The notes below the pieces were generated by a model, which saw only the letters and a list, made by a program, of their open reading frames with translations, ran no database searches and was not told where the DNA came from. DNA of 40,620 nucleotides, from contig JAIROT010000173.1 of assembly GCA_031257385.1 (NCBI GenBank), positions 1 through 40,620 of the forward strand, given 5' to 3'. Positions 19,035-28,357 of the stretch are shown here, piece after piece (positions within the stretch are counted from its first letter, which is position 1; the number at the start of each line of letters is the position of its first letter). This DNA comes from Treponema sp. GTDB lineage: Bacteria; Spirochaetota; Spirochaetia; Treponematales; Breznakiellaceae. Position numbers and translations under genes: made by a program.

Positions 19035-19278
19035 AGGGCCGGCGCATCATTTTGACTATCGTGCCGGCCTAACGGCCAGGTGAAAAACCGGAATTTTTAC
19101 CGCAAAGAAGACCGCCTGCGCGGTCAATTAAATGAGAAAAAGTCGAAAAAGTTTTTACTTCAAAGCTTTTTGACCTCCTTCTTTGACTTTTTCGACTTTG
19201 CGGTGGATTTTTTTTCATGATTTATGTGGTTTTACGAGCTCTGCTCCGCGGAGGCTCATTCGAAAGTCTGGTTTAATA
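19035..19278 (+). repeat. Dispersed modular element, copy 1 (AGGGCCGGCGCAT end plus A/T-rich block plus TTCGAAAGTCTGG module)
   Basis: Shares agggccggcgcatcattttgact, aatttttaccgcaaa, gtttttacttcaaag, gcggtggattttt..tcatgatttatg.ggttttacg and ttcgaaagtctggtttaata with the 35846-36080 element in opposite orientation. Confidence 0.75.
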
Positions 19279-19299
19279 TCCCGCGGCTTAAAATTCCAC

Positions 19300-19328
19300 T
19301 TGCATAAAAATGCAGTGCCTGTTATAAT
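19300..19328 (+). promoter_or_regulatory. Putative sigma70 promoter upstream of the heptanucleotide repeat
   Basis: TTGCAT (19300-19305) - 17 bp - TATAAT (19323-19328). Confidence 0.65.
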
Positions 19329-19370
19329 ATTCCCATGCTTTTGTCAATGGCAGGCAATAAGACAGAATAC

Positions 19371-19440
19371 GGCTCACGGCTCACGGCTCACGGCTCACGG
19401 CTCACGGCTCACGGCTCACGGCTCACGGCTCACGGCTCAT
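19371..19440 (+). repeat. Tandem heptanucleotide repeat (GGCTCAC)10
   Basis: Ten contiguous 7-bp units; only the last deviates (GGCTCAT). Confidence 0.97.
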
Positions 19441-19771
19441 TATACTTTATGTAAAAGACAGAATGTCAAGTACCCAATAGGTACTTTCCCCCTTTTCCCC
19501 CATTTTTTCTTAGCATTACGCACACCCACTCCAAACGGAAGCGGTTTTGCCGCGGATTTAGGCAAATCCATTCCCGACGGAGCTAAATCCATCCCCGGCC
19601 GGGGGCAATCCCACTCTGAACGGAATGAAGAACCCCGCAAGGGGCGGGATATTAGACATCTCTCGAATCAATTCCATGGCAAAGGCGCTGATACCGCGGC
19701 AAGGATGTTACCCGCTTACGCGGTTGACATATAAAACAGACGGCGGGAAAGACCGTAAAGGAGTTCTGGAT

Positions 19772-20797
19772 ATGAAGAAACATACAGCGGGTATGACGGC
19801 GCTGCTGCTGACATTCGGTTTGATATTGGCGGGCTGCGACCTCGGCGGAGGCGGGAGCGACGGCGACGGCGGCGGTACCCCTCCTGCTTTTGTTGCCGTT
19901 ACGGGAATTAACGATGTACCGACGGCAGCGCTGGTGGGTGATCAACTACCGCTCAGCGGAACGGTAGCGCCTTCCAATGCCACCAATAAGACAATTGTCT
20001 GGAGCGGCAACAACGTCAGTAACAGTACATTAAACGCGGCGGCCGCGGGCGATTATGAGGTAACCGCTACTATTGCAAACGGCGCAACAAGGACAACTCC
20101 TTACACCAGGAAGTTTACCATTAAGGTTTACAATGCCGGTACGAGCACGCTAAATCCCTTTGGCGAGGATGCAAGCCCCACTGCAAGCCCCTATGTATGG
20201 GTTATGGACGGCACCCAAAGTCAAGCATACGCTACAGTAAAAGATTCTACATGGGAAGCGGAGGATGAATGGGGCTTCTATAATAGCGGAACTTATTTCC
20301 GTATTCCAGGAACAAAAGCCGCACAGTGGACAGTTGCCACCGGCGGATACGCAGGCGATACCGGACTTGCGCTTATTCTCGATAACGGAAAGCTGCTCGC
20401 CGCAAATTTTACGCACGAAAATAGCACCATTAATGGAATGTTCACAAAACTGGATCGCAGCTTAACATTACAGGGAACATGGCAAACCGACGAGCGGGTG
20501 CCTCCTTGGGATGATTATGTGAAAGTAGTTGCCGGTGCTAATGGTGAGTTTATCGAATCTGCCAGCTCCGATAAGTCTAGCTGGACGGAGAAAGTGAAGG
20601 GAACGTATACAACGACTGCTCCAACAAACCCTGCCACGCTTACTGTTACTCACGCCAAGATTAATACTAACTGGGAATCATGGGCTACTTTGCCTCAAGA
20701 TCAAAAAAATGATTTTGGCGGATCTGACACATATAAGGTATTTATTTATGCCGATAGATGTGAAGCAGCCGGATTTGTCTTTTTGAAACAACCATAG
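19772..20797 (+). CDS. Lipoprotein with bacterial Ig-like domain
   Basis: ATG at 19772 after aaaggag; lipobox LILAGC then DLGGGGSDGDGGG linker; FVAVTGINDVPTAALVGDQLPLSGTVAPSNATNKTIVWS is Big-2-like. Confidence 0.75.
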   Translation: MKKHTAGMTALLLTFGLILAGCDLGGGGSDGDGGGTPPAFVAVTGINDVPTAALVGDQLPLSGTVAPSNATNKTIVWSGNNVSNSTLNAAAAGDYEVTATIANGATRTTPYTRKFTIKVYNAGTSTLNPFGEDASPTASPYVWVMDGTQSQAYATVKDSTWEAEDEWGFYNSGTYFRIPGTKAAQWTVATGGYAGDTGLALILDNGKLLAANFTHENSTINGMFTKLDRSLTLQGTWQTDERVPPWDDYVKVVAGANGEFIESASSDKSSWTEKVKGTYTTTAPTNPATLTVTHAKINTNWESWATLPQDQKNDFGGSDTYKVFIYADRCEAAGFVFLKQP

Positions 20798-21105
20798 CAA
20801 CCGTGGCCGCCGCGGCGTCTATGGCGTAGATGCGCCGGCCGCCATTTTTGCCTGACGCGGGGCGGGGCCGTGCGCAAACGCGAGCCCCCGCAATTTTTGT
20901 GCAAAGCATTGATTCGAAAGTCTGGGTTAATACCCCGGAGCTCTGCTCCGCGGAGGCTTATTCCGCGCCGCAGGGGAAGGCTCATCCCCATGCGTTTACC
21001 CTGCGGAAAGAAACAAATACCCGCGGTATTTGACGCTGTGAATGATGTCGTAAAAAGTATCAGGGGCGGTCTGCCTGCGCTTCGGGCCCAAAGGCCTCCC
21101 TGCCG

Positions 21106-21591
21106 CTAATCTGCCTCACCCGGATAATGCAGATTTTCCCCGGCGGGATTGCGAAGGAGCGCGGCGTAGCGGCGGCACTCCCATTTGGCCATGTCGATGT
21201 TTTGTTCGAGCCAGTTGCCGCATTCGGCGGCGGCAGCGCCGGGGACGGGGCCTTCAAACCGTTCCACCCAGTCCAGCATTTCCCTTAACAGGGGAAGTAT
21301 CCCTTCGGAATCGAGATCCCCCTCCAGAATAAGATAAAAGCCGGTCCGGCAGCCCATGGGGCCGAAGTACGCCACTCTGGGGCCCCATTCCCCGTGAGAT
21401 CGCAGAAAAGTGGCCCCCAGGTGCTCAATGGTGTGCAAGGCCGGCTGGTCCATCACCGGCTCCTTGTTGGGTTCCTTGAAACGAAGATCAAAAGTGGTCA
21501 GCGCCGCGCCGCCGAAACGATCCTTCCGGGATACGTAAACCCCCGGCTTCAGCCTGAGATGATCAACTTGAAAACTGGCGATTTTTTCCAT
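21106..21591 (-). CDS. luxS: S-ribosylhomocysteine lyase (AI-2 synthase)
   Basis: FQVDHLRLKPGVYVSR, ALHTIEHLGATFLR (HxxEH), FGPMGCRTGFYLIL, AAAECGNWLEQN. Confidence 0.96.
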   Translation of the reverse strand: MEKIASFQVDHLRLKPGVYVSRKDRFGGAALTTFDLRFKEPNKEPVMDQPALHTIEHLGATFLRSHGEWGPRVAYFGPMGCRTGFYLILEGDLDSEGILPLLREMLDWVERFEGPVPGAAAAECGNWLEQNIDMAKWECRRYAALLRNPAGENLHYPGEAD

Positions 21592-21738
21592 TTACCGCTC
21601 CTTTAGCCCACTATAACCGGACCTGTCTTCAGAATCAAGGGCGGACCAGGCCCGGAATTCGGGCCGTTTTCCGCCCGTATCTTGACCGAAAAAAAGAGGC
21701 CTGGCCGGATAAGCAGCCCGATTTTCGGGCTAGGGTTT

Positions 21739-21972
21739 TTACGGCTTGCTGTAGTTTTCCAACAGGCCTTTCACATCATAGCCGGCGTCAGTGATCGCCG
21801 CCTCAATGTTTTTGAGCGGAGACTTCGCCGGATTAAACATGAAAGATACCGTGCCGCCTTTTATGTCAACCGATACGTCCTTTACGCCGGGAATTTCCCC
21901 CGCTGCCTTGATGATAGTCTTTACACAGTGGTCGCAGGATATTCCTTCGACGCGCAAAATTGCCTTTTCCAT
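21739..21972 (-). CDS. copZ: Heavy-metal-associated (CopZ-like) copper chaperone
   Basis: 77 aa; MEKAILRVEGISCDHCVKTIIKAAGEIPGVKDVSVDIKGGTVSFMFNP. Confidence 0.88.
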   Translation of the reverse strand: MEKAILRVEGISCDHCVKTIIKAAGEIPGVKDVSVDIKGGTVSFMFNPAKSPLKNIEAAITDAGYDVKGLLENYSKP

Positions 21973-21981
21973 TTTTACCTC

Positions 21982-22074
21982 CTACAGTAAATTAAAGGGC
22001 TTAAGAATCTTGTCAACCTCTACGGGTCTGCCGTTTGCGTCATCAACCGTTGCCTTTTTCGTTGCCGTTTTCAT
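21982..22074 (-). CDS. Small ORF (30 aa) between copA and copZ
   Basis: MKTATKKATVDDANGRPVEVDKILKPFNLL*, 20 nt after the copA stop and immediately before the copZ RBS; below the ORF-track length cutoff. Confidence 0.5.
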   Translation of the reverse strand: MKTATKKATVDDANGRPVEVDKILKPFNLL

Positions 22075-22093
22075 TTTAATTACACCCCTGTAT

Positions 22094-24736
22094 TTAGCAG
22101 CAGCCGTGGGCCGCTGCTGTTTCCAGTGTTTCAGGCCGGGAGGCGGACGCTCCGGCGGCCTTGAAACGCTTGAGCCGCAGGGCGTTAGTCAGTACCGATA
22201 CGGAACTCATGCTCATGGCGGCGGCGGCGAATATCGGATTGAGGAGGGGGCCGCCGAAGAGGTAGAGAAGTCCCGCGGCAATGGGAATACCCACCACATT
22301 GTACCCGAAGGCCCAAAACAGATTTTGCTTGATGTTGCGGATTGTCCGCTTGCTTAAGTTTATGGCCGTTGGTACGTCCATTAAATCGGAACGCATTAAC
22401 ACGATGTCCGCGCTTTCCATCGCTACGTCTGTCCCGCTGCCGATTGCGATACCGATGTCAGCCTGAGCCAGTGCCGGAGCGTCATTGATACCGTCCCCTA
22501 CCATCGCAACCGCGCGGCCCTCGTTCTGCAATTTTTTCACTTCGGCGGCTTTGTCCTGGGGTAATACTTCCGACAATACCCGGTCAATGCCGGCCTGTTT
22601 TGCGATAGCGGCGGCGGTCTTTTTGTTGTCCCCGGTGATCATGGCGACTTCTATGCCCATTTTATGAAGGCTTTCGATGGCGGTTCTGCTGCTCTTTTTC
22701 AGTACGTCCGCTACGGCTACAATCCCCGCAAGTTTACCGTCAAGGGCAACATACATCGGGGTCTTGCCTTCACCGGCAAGGCGGTCTGAATCGGCTTCAA
22801 GGGCGGCAAGGGAAATGCCTTTTTCGTCCATGAGTTTTTTGTTGCCCGCCAGAACCGCGAAACCTTTAATGCCGGCTTCAATGCCCCGGCCTGTAATAGC
22901 CTGAAAACTTTCGGTGTTAAAAATTTCCAGGCCCCGGCTTTGCGCTCCCCGCACAATGGCCTGCCCCAGCGGGTGTTCGCTGCCTTTCTCGGCGGATGCG
23001 GCGATCTGCAGGAGCAGGTCTTTGCCGGGATCAGACGGGGGCGTTACGGGGGTGGAAACCCGGTTGAGGGGGGTGGCGGAAGACCCGCCAAAGGCGGGGC
23101 TGCAGCCAGGGGGGAGACTTCCCCCCTCAATAACTACTACATCGGTAACTTCGGGCTTGCCTTCGGTGACGGTTCCGGTTTTGTCAAAGACAATCGTGTT
23201 GATTTTATGGGCGGTTTCCAGGGCCTCCCCGCCTTTAATCAAAATACCATTTTCCGCTCCCTTGCCGGTTCCCACCATGATCGCCGTAGGCGTTGCCAAA
23301 CCGAGGGCGCAGGGACAGGCGATAACCAGTACGGAAATGAAAATCGTCAAGGCGAATTCCGGCGTTGATTTTCCGGAGGGTAATGTTACCAGCCCCGCGG
23401 AAGCTGCCGCAAACCAGGCAATGCCGGCAATAAGGGCGATTATGCAGACAACAGGCACAAAGTAGCCGGAAACGATGTCGGCCATCTGTGCTATGGGGGC
23501 TTTGCTGCCCTGGGCGTCTTCAACCAGTTTGATGATTTGGGCAAGGGCGGTTTCTCCGCCGACTTTTTCAGCTTTGAAGCGGATTAAGCCGTTGGCGTTG
23601 ATGGTCGCGCCAAACACTTTGTCGCCGCTCTTTTTGTCTACCGGCATGCTTTCCCCGGTAAGCATTGATTCATCAATGGCGGTTTGACCTTCGGTTACTA
23701 CGCCGTCCACGGGGATTTTCGCGCCCGGCTTTACGACAATGATGTCGCCGGGCAGCACTTCGTCAATGGGGATTTCTTTTTCGGCGCCGTTTTCGATGAT
23801 GATTGCTGTTTTCGGCGCAAGTCCCATGAGTTTTTTGATTGCCTCGCTGGTTCTGCCTTTTGATACCGCTTCAAGGGATTTGCCCAGCAGGATCAGGGCG
23901 ATAATGACGCCGGCGGTTTCAAAATACAGTGAGTCCACGGCGTGAAAGTTACCGCCCGCTATCTCAAAAATGTTGTAGACGCTGTAAATCACCGCCGCCG
24001 TTGTTCCGATGGCGATAAGGCTGTCCATGTTTGGGCTGCGGTGTAAAAGGTTTTTGAAGCCGACAGTGTAAAAACGGTTGCCCGCTATGATAATCGGGAT
24101 AAGCAAAATTAATTCCACCAATGCGTAGACGAGCGGAAAATTCATTGGGGCTAAAGCCCTGGGGAAGGGTAAACTGAATACCTTTATCATCGGAACCATT
24201 GCGATGTAAAGCAAGGGAAGGCCAAATGAGGACGCAACAATAAATTTTGTCCAGAGTATTCTGATTTCCTTTTCTTTGCGGAGTTTATCTTCGTCTACCG
24301 CCCCTTCCCCGGAAAAGTCCAGGGCCCTGTAACCTGCCTTTTCAATCGCTTCTTTTATGGCGGAAACCCGGACTTTTAAGGGATTGTAAACCACCGTGGC
24401 CTTTTCCGTGGCGAGGTTCACCGCGGCGCTTTCTATACCTTCCAGCTTCCTGAGCGCCTTTTCAATCCGTCCGGCGCAGGCGGCGCAGGTCATGCCGCCG
24501 ACGGGAATAGTTACCGTTGTGCCCCCGGGTTTGTCCAATACCTGATAGCCGATTTTGGCAACCGCTTCCTTGATGCCGGACAGGGTTTGGGCATCGGAAT
24601 ATTCCACAAAGAGTTTTTCGCTGGCAAGGTTCACCGCAGCGCTTGTAACGCCGCCGATTTTTCTCACCGTTTTTTCAATCCGTCCGGCGCAGGCGGCGCA
24701 GGTCATGCCGCCGATGGTCAGGGTTTGACTTTCCAT
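22094..24736 (-). CDS. copA: Copper-translocating P1B-type ATPase
   Basis: Two N-terminal [17 protein letters not shown] domains; [61 protein letters not shown]. Confidence 0.97.
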   Translation of the reverse strand: MESQTLTIGGMTCAACAGRIEKTVRKIGGVTSAAVNLASEKLFVEYSDAQTLSGIKEAVAKIGYQVLDKPGGTTVTIPVGGMTCAACAGRIEKALRKLEGIESAAVNLATEKATVVYNPLKVRVSAIKEAIEKAGYRALDFSGEGAVDEDKLRKEKEIRILWTKFIVASSFGLPLLYIAMVPMIKVFSLPFPRALAPMNFPLVYALVELILLIPIIIAGNRFYTVGFKNLLHRSPNMDSLIAIGTTAAVIYSVYNIFEIAGGNFHAVDSLYFETAGVIIALILLGKSLEAVSKGRTSEAIKKLMGLAPKTAIIIENGAEKEIPIDEVLPGDIIVVKPGAKIPVDGVVTEGQTAIDESMLTGESMPVDKKSGDKVFGATINANGLIRFKAEKVGGETALAQIIKLVEDAQGSKAPIAQMADIVSGYFVPVVCIIALIAGIAWFAAASAGLVTLPSGKSTPEFALTIFISVLVIACPCALGLATPTAIMVGTGKGAENGILIKGGEALETAHKINTIVFDKTGTVTEGKPEVTDVVVIEGGSLPPGCSPAFGGSSATPLNRVSTPVTPPSDPGKDLLLQIAASAEKGSEHPLGQAIVRGAQSRGLEIFNTESFQAITGRGIEAGIKGFAVLAGNKKLMDEKGISLAALEADSDRLAGEGKTPMYVALDGKLAGIVAVADVLKKSSRTAIESLHKMGIEVAMITGDNKKTAAAIAKQAGIDRVLSEVLPQDKAAEVKKLQNEGRAVAMVGDGINDAPALAQADIGIAIGSGTDVAMESADIVLMRSDLMDVPTAINLSKRTIRNIKQNLFWAFGYNVVGIPIAAGLLYLFGGPLLNPIFAAAAMSMSSVSVLTNALRLKRFKAAGASASRPETLETAAAHGCC

Positions 24737-25219
24737 TTAGCTCCTCCTCCAACGGGCAAAAACTGCCTTTGCTTCTTTTAAAAAATCCCTTGAAATGGTG
24801 ATGTCGGCGTCCGTAACCGTTTTGTTTCGCGGGAAAATCGGTACGGGATTACAGCCGCCGCTCCTTACTTCAACCTGGCTCATACGGAAGCGGTTGCCAC
24901 AATTCTGGCAGACCAGCACCGTACCCTGCTGTTTGTAAAAGCCCCTGCCCGAAGCGTAGCAGACCTGGCAGGTGTTGAACGCCGTGCGGATTGTGCCGTC
25001 CGGGGCTTTTACCGCCAATACCTCAATCCGTGTCCCTTCGATGTCCACCGGATAGAAGACGGCGTTTTCCGTAATCTCGGAAATCCGGATTACGAGATCG
25101 CGGTCCGAGACGGCGGGCTTGACCATGTTAAGCTGACTGCTCTGCCCGAATGCCGCAGTCCCAATCACAAGCAGCGCCGCCCTTAAAATCAATTTGTTTC
25201 CCCTGAAACGCTTATTCAT
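24737..25219 (-). CDS. DUF2318-like secreted/membrane-anchored metal-binding protein
   Basis: N-terminal signal-like segment; AFNTCQVCYASGRGFYKQQGTVLVCQNCGNRFRMSQVEVRSGGCNPVPI. Confidence 0.75.
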   Translation of the reverse strand: MNKRFRGNKLILRAALLVIGTAAFGQSSQLNMVKPAVSDRDLVIRISEITENAVFYPVDIEGTRIEVLAVKAPDGTIRTAFNTCQVCYASGRGFYKQQGTVLVCQNCGNRFRMSQVEVRSGGCNPVPIFPRNKTVTDADITISRDFLKEAKAVFARWRRS

Positions 25220-25368
25220 TTTGCTGCCTCCAAAGATTTATTCGAAAGTCTGGTTTAATACCCCGCCCTTGATGCTGCGTAAGCAGCTACTCTGCCGCGG
25301 AGGCTCATCATACCGGATAATTGTGTCAACATTATGTCTTTTCACAATTTACGGTATTTTTTGTTTTT

Positions 25369-27255
25369 TTACACTCCCGCGCCTCCGCAGCAAGCGCCCT
25401 GCGCCGCCGCTTCTTCAAAATAGGCGTCCGGGTAAATCCGGGTCTCAAAATTTCCCACCTCCGCCTTAATCGCATCGATATCAATGCCGTCAATATTGTT
25501 CAACTCATCGACAATTTTCACATAACCGTAGAATACATTGTCCCCGGTTGAAAAATCAAAATCATCCGTCGGCATCAGTTGAAGAATATTATCGCCCCGG
25601 TTTATGTCAATCCGGGTATAATAGGCGGGGAAGATAAGGCTGCTGTTTCCGGGGTCAAGTGAATCGTTGCTGATGGTCAACAAAGCAGGCATATTCCGCT
25701 GTAACACGACAATCGCCGGGTCCATACCGTCATCCTGAAGATTGATTGTTATGGTCTGGTAGGGGAAACCGTATTCTTCCGCTCCCTGTATTTCAGCCAA
25801 TACAACATTGTCCGTGGGAATGGCTACGCCGGCGGGAACGGGGTTAAGGTCCGGTTCGCCGATGCCGGCCATGTTTTGCCCTTCCTCAACTACGGTAATG
25901 GAACTGCGGATCATGCCCATCCAGCAGGAATAGGAAAAACGGCCTGTTTTCTCCGGCGTAAATTCAATCACGTTCTCTCCGGGGCTAAAGCGGTGTTCGA
26001 TTTTGTATTCCCTGATAATCATGCGGTTGTTACAGCCGTTAATACTGCCCTGGGGGGCAGTGATGATCCACTTGACCGGAATACCCTGCTGTACGGTGAT
26101 GGCCGGGTATCGGCCGCCCTTCAACGTGGAATTTACAATCTGTACGCCATTCTCAATTATGGGTGTAAAGGTTTCACCGTTATTTGACGTTGTTTTTGAA
26201 GCAAAGGGATTTATGGCGGCAATAATCCTGTCGGCAATGTTAAGATTGAAACCGGAAAGCCCCCGGCCGTAGGTGAACATGGTCATGCCCATTACCGTTA
26301 CCAGGATTGCGCCAATCTTCATTACCCTGCGGGTAAATTTTTTGCTTAACACTGAACTCAAAGCCCCGATGCCGAACATCAGGGGAACCGTCCCCATGCT
26401 AAAGAGGAACATTGAAAAGCCTCCGGCAACAGGGCTTCCGGTGGAAAGGGCGTAAAGCTGCATGGCCTGGAGGGGGCCGCAGGGCATGAGGCCGTTCAGG
26501 AGGCCGATGATTAAAGGATTTTTGTTGCCGGATTTTTGTTCGTCTATCTTTTTCGCAAAAATTTTCGGCATACGCAGATTGAAGCGTCTAAGCCAGGGGA
26601 AAATGCCGAGCATGTTGATACCCATGATGACCATGAATACCCCGGCGATTAACTGAACGACGCCCTGAAACTGCCCCGACACCGAGACAACCGAACCTAA
26701 AGCCCCGACGATGATACCCGCGGCAGTATAGGAAATCACCCGCCCGGCGTTGTAAAAGATAGAGGGAAACAGCACTTTCCACCGGTCGTTTTGCGTCCGC
26801 CTTTTGCCTTCCTGCGGGACAGCGGCGGCCGGTATACATTGGGAAAGGTTAATTCCCCCGCACATGGCCACGCAGTGAAACGAGGTAATAAGGCCGATAA
26901 CAAAGAGCATACCGTAACCCATGCCGGCCTCCGCCAGCGGGAAGGCCGAAGTGATGGTACTGACGCCCAGGCCCCGCAAAAGCACATAGAGGGAAAGGAT
27001 TATCACCAGCGTTCCGATGATCTCCGTAAACGGCGTTTTGGCCTCGCCATCCAATACCCTGTAATCCAGTTGTTCAATGGCCGCTTTTATCTCGTTAAAG
27101 GTAACAACCGAAGGGTTCCAGGTAACGGTGGCGGTCCCGGTGTTAAAATTTACCGCGGCTTCCTCTACCCCAACGGTACTTTTCAGTTTCTTTTCAATAC
27201 GGTTTTGGCAGCTTACACAGGTCATGCCGCCAATACGGATTGTTTCGGATTTCAT
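25369..27255 (-). CDS. HMA - TauE/SafE-like (cytochrome-c biogenesis type) membrane - cupredoxin-like fusion
   Basis: MKSETIRIGGMTCVSCQNRIEKK; membrane core with SFHCVAMCGGINLSQC and LNGLMPCGPLQAMQLYALSTGS; cupredoxin-like VIEFTPEKTGRFSYSCWMGMIRSSITVV; C-terminal GACCGGAGV. Confidence 0.85.
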   Translation of the reverse strand: MKSETIRIGGMTCVSCQNRIEKKLKSTVGVEEAAVNFNTGTATVTWNPSVVTFNEIKAAIEQLDYRVLDGEAKTPFTEIIGTLVIILSLYVLLRGLGVSTITSAFPLAEAGMGYGMLFVIGLITSFHCVAMCGGINLSQCIPAAAVPQEGKRRTQNDRWKVLFPSIFYNAGRVISYTAAGIIVGALGSVVSVSGQFQGVVQLIAGVFMVIMGINMLGIFPWLRRFNLRMPKIFAKKIDEQKSGNKNPLIIGLLNGLMPCGPLQAMQLYALSTGSPVAGGFSMFLFSMGTVPLMFGIGALSSVLSKKFTRRVMKIGAILVTVMGMTMFTYGRGLSGFNLNIADRIIAAINPFASKTTSNNGETFTPIIENGVQIVNSTLKGGRYPAITVQQGIPVKWIITAPQGSINGCNNRMIIREYKIEHRFSPGENVIEFTPEKTGRFSYSCWMGMIRSSITVVEEGQNMAGIGEPDLNPVPAGVAIPTDNVVLAEIQGAEEYGFPYQTITINLQDDGMDPAIVVLQRNMPALLTISNDSLDPGNSSLIFPAYYTRIDINRGDNILQLMPTDDFDFSTGDNVFYGYVKIVDELNNIDGIDIDAIKAEVGNFETRIYPDAYFEEAAAQGACCGGAGV

Positions 27256-27334
27256 TGCCTTTTTCGCTCCTTCCAACACCGCAAATTTACCCGGTAATTG
27301 TGTCAAAATTATGGCGAATTAAAAAAATCTGATA

Positions 27335-27436
27335 AGTTTTTACTTCAAAGTCCTTTTTTGACCTCCTTCTTCGACTTCCCGACTTTGCGGTGGATTTTTC
27401 TTCATGATTTATGCGGTTTTACGGGGTTTTCAGAGG
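27335..27436 (+). repeat. Dispersed A/T-rich block, copy 2
   Basis: gtttttacttcaaag..cttttttgacctccttcttcgactt..gactttgcggtggatttttcttcatgatttatgcggttttacggggttttcagagg; matches 19141-19236 and the reverse complement of 35919-36016. Confidence 0.85.
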
Positions 27437-27475
27437 TAAAAAGTTTTTATGCCCTGGCCCTGTACCGGTTTTGCG

Positions 27476-28357
27476 TTATCTTCGCAGTTTGGTAGTTCCG
27501 TTAAAATTGAAGGGAATATTTAAATCCTGCAACAGCGGCAGAGTTCCGCCGAGATTCATGTTTCCGCCGCAGGCGTAGGCGATATCGGTTCCCGCGCTGA
27601 TAATGCCGGTAATGTCTTTTACCAGGGCAAGGCTGTTGACGGAAAAACTTAAAGGGATCAGGGTTTTGGTATCCGGCGGAAGGCTGGGAGCGCCGGGGAC
27701 TTTTCCCGAAGCCCACTGGGAATTGTTGACAGCGAAATTATATGAAAAGTCTTTTACATTGATGGCAAAGCTGTTTTTGTTTTCTACTTCCCAGTTAAGC
27801 TCAAAATCCAGCCTGGTAAGACTGACATTCTTCACGCTGATTCCCCTGAAGCTCAGAGAAGGGGCCTTGAGTACCGGAAACTTTCCCGCGTGTTCAAAAT
27901 GCCAGACCTTGTCGCCCAGAATCGGCAGGGCAAACCTTGCCCCCAAAGACAGGAGGTAATCCGCCTCTTTGGCATCCGCGAGCGATTTAACGGCGTTGAG
28001 CAGGTCCGTATAGGTTACGCGCAAAGGTATATCCACCACGGTGACGCTTCGGGATTTAATGGATTTGTCGTTTTTTACAATACCCTCGACAAAGGAATTG
28101 CTGTTGACAAAAAATTCCCAGTCGATCTCCGGAAAGGGAATGTCGACAGGGTTGGGATTTTCCACATTTACCTTGCAGAGCAGATCCACGGCGGTAAAAC
28201 TGAGGCCGGTCAGTTCCATCGAGTACAGGGAAAGCTTAGGTTCACTGAATACCGAGCCCAGAGTCCGGCATGTGGCGAGGCTTGTCATCGTTACAAGTAC
28301 CGAGAACATGGCCGCAAGCGCTGTTTTCGCCGATACCGGTTTACGCATATTGCTCAT
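27476..28357 (-). CDS. LEA14/WHy-domain-like (LEA type 2) secreted protein
   Basis: Two segments resembling WHy repeats (FTAVDLLCKVNVENPNPVDIPFPEIDWEFFVN; LTRLDFELNWEVENKNSFAINVKDFSYNFAVNN); N-terminal signal with LATC. Confidence 0.7.
   Translation of the reverse strand: MSNMRKPVSAKTALAAMFSVLVTMTSLATCRTLGSVFSEPKLSLYSMELTGLSFTAVDLLCKVNVENPNPVDIPFPEIDWEFFVNSNSFVEGIVKNDKSIKSRSVTVVDIPLRVTYTDLLNAVKSLADAKEADYLLSLGARFALPILGDKVWHFEHAGKFPVLKAPSLSFRGISVKNVSLTRLDFELNWEVENKNSFAINVKDFSYNFAVNNSQWASGKVPGAPSLPPDTKTLIPLSFSVNSLALVKDITGIISAGTDIAYACGGNMNLGGTLPLLQDLNIPFNFNGTTKLRR

Noticed and set aside
19371-19440. CRISPR-like array
   Set aside because: 7-bp contiguous tandem repeat with no spacers and no cas genes; this is a microsatellite.
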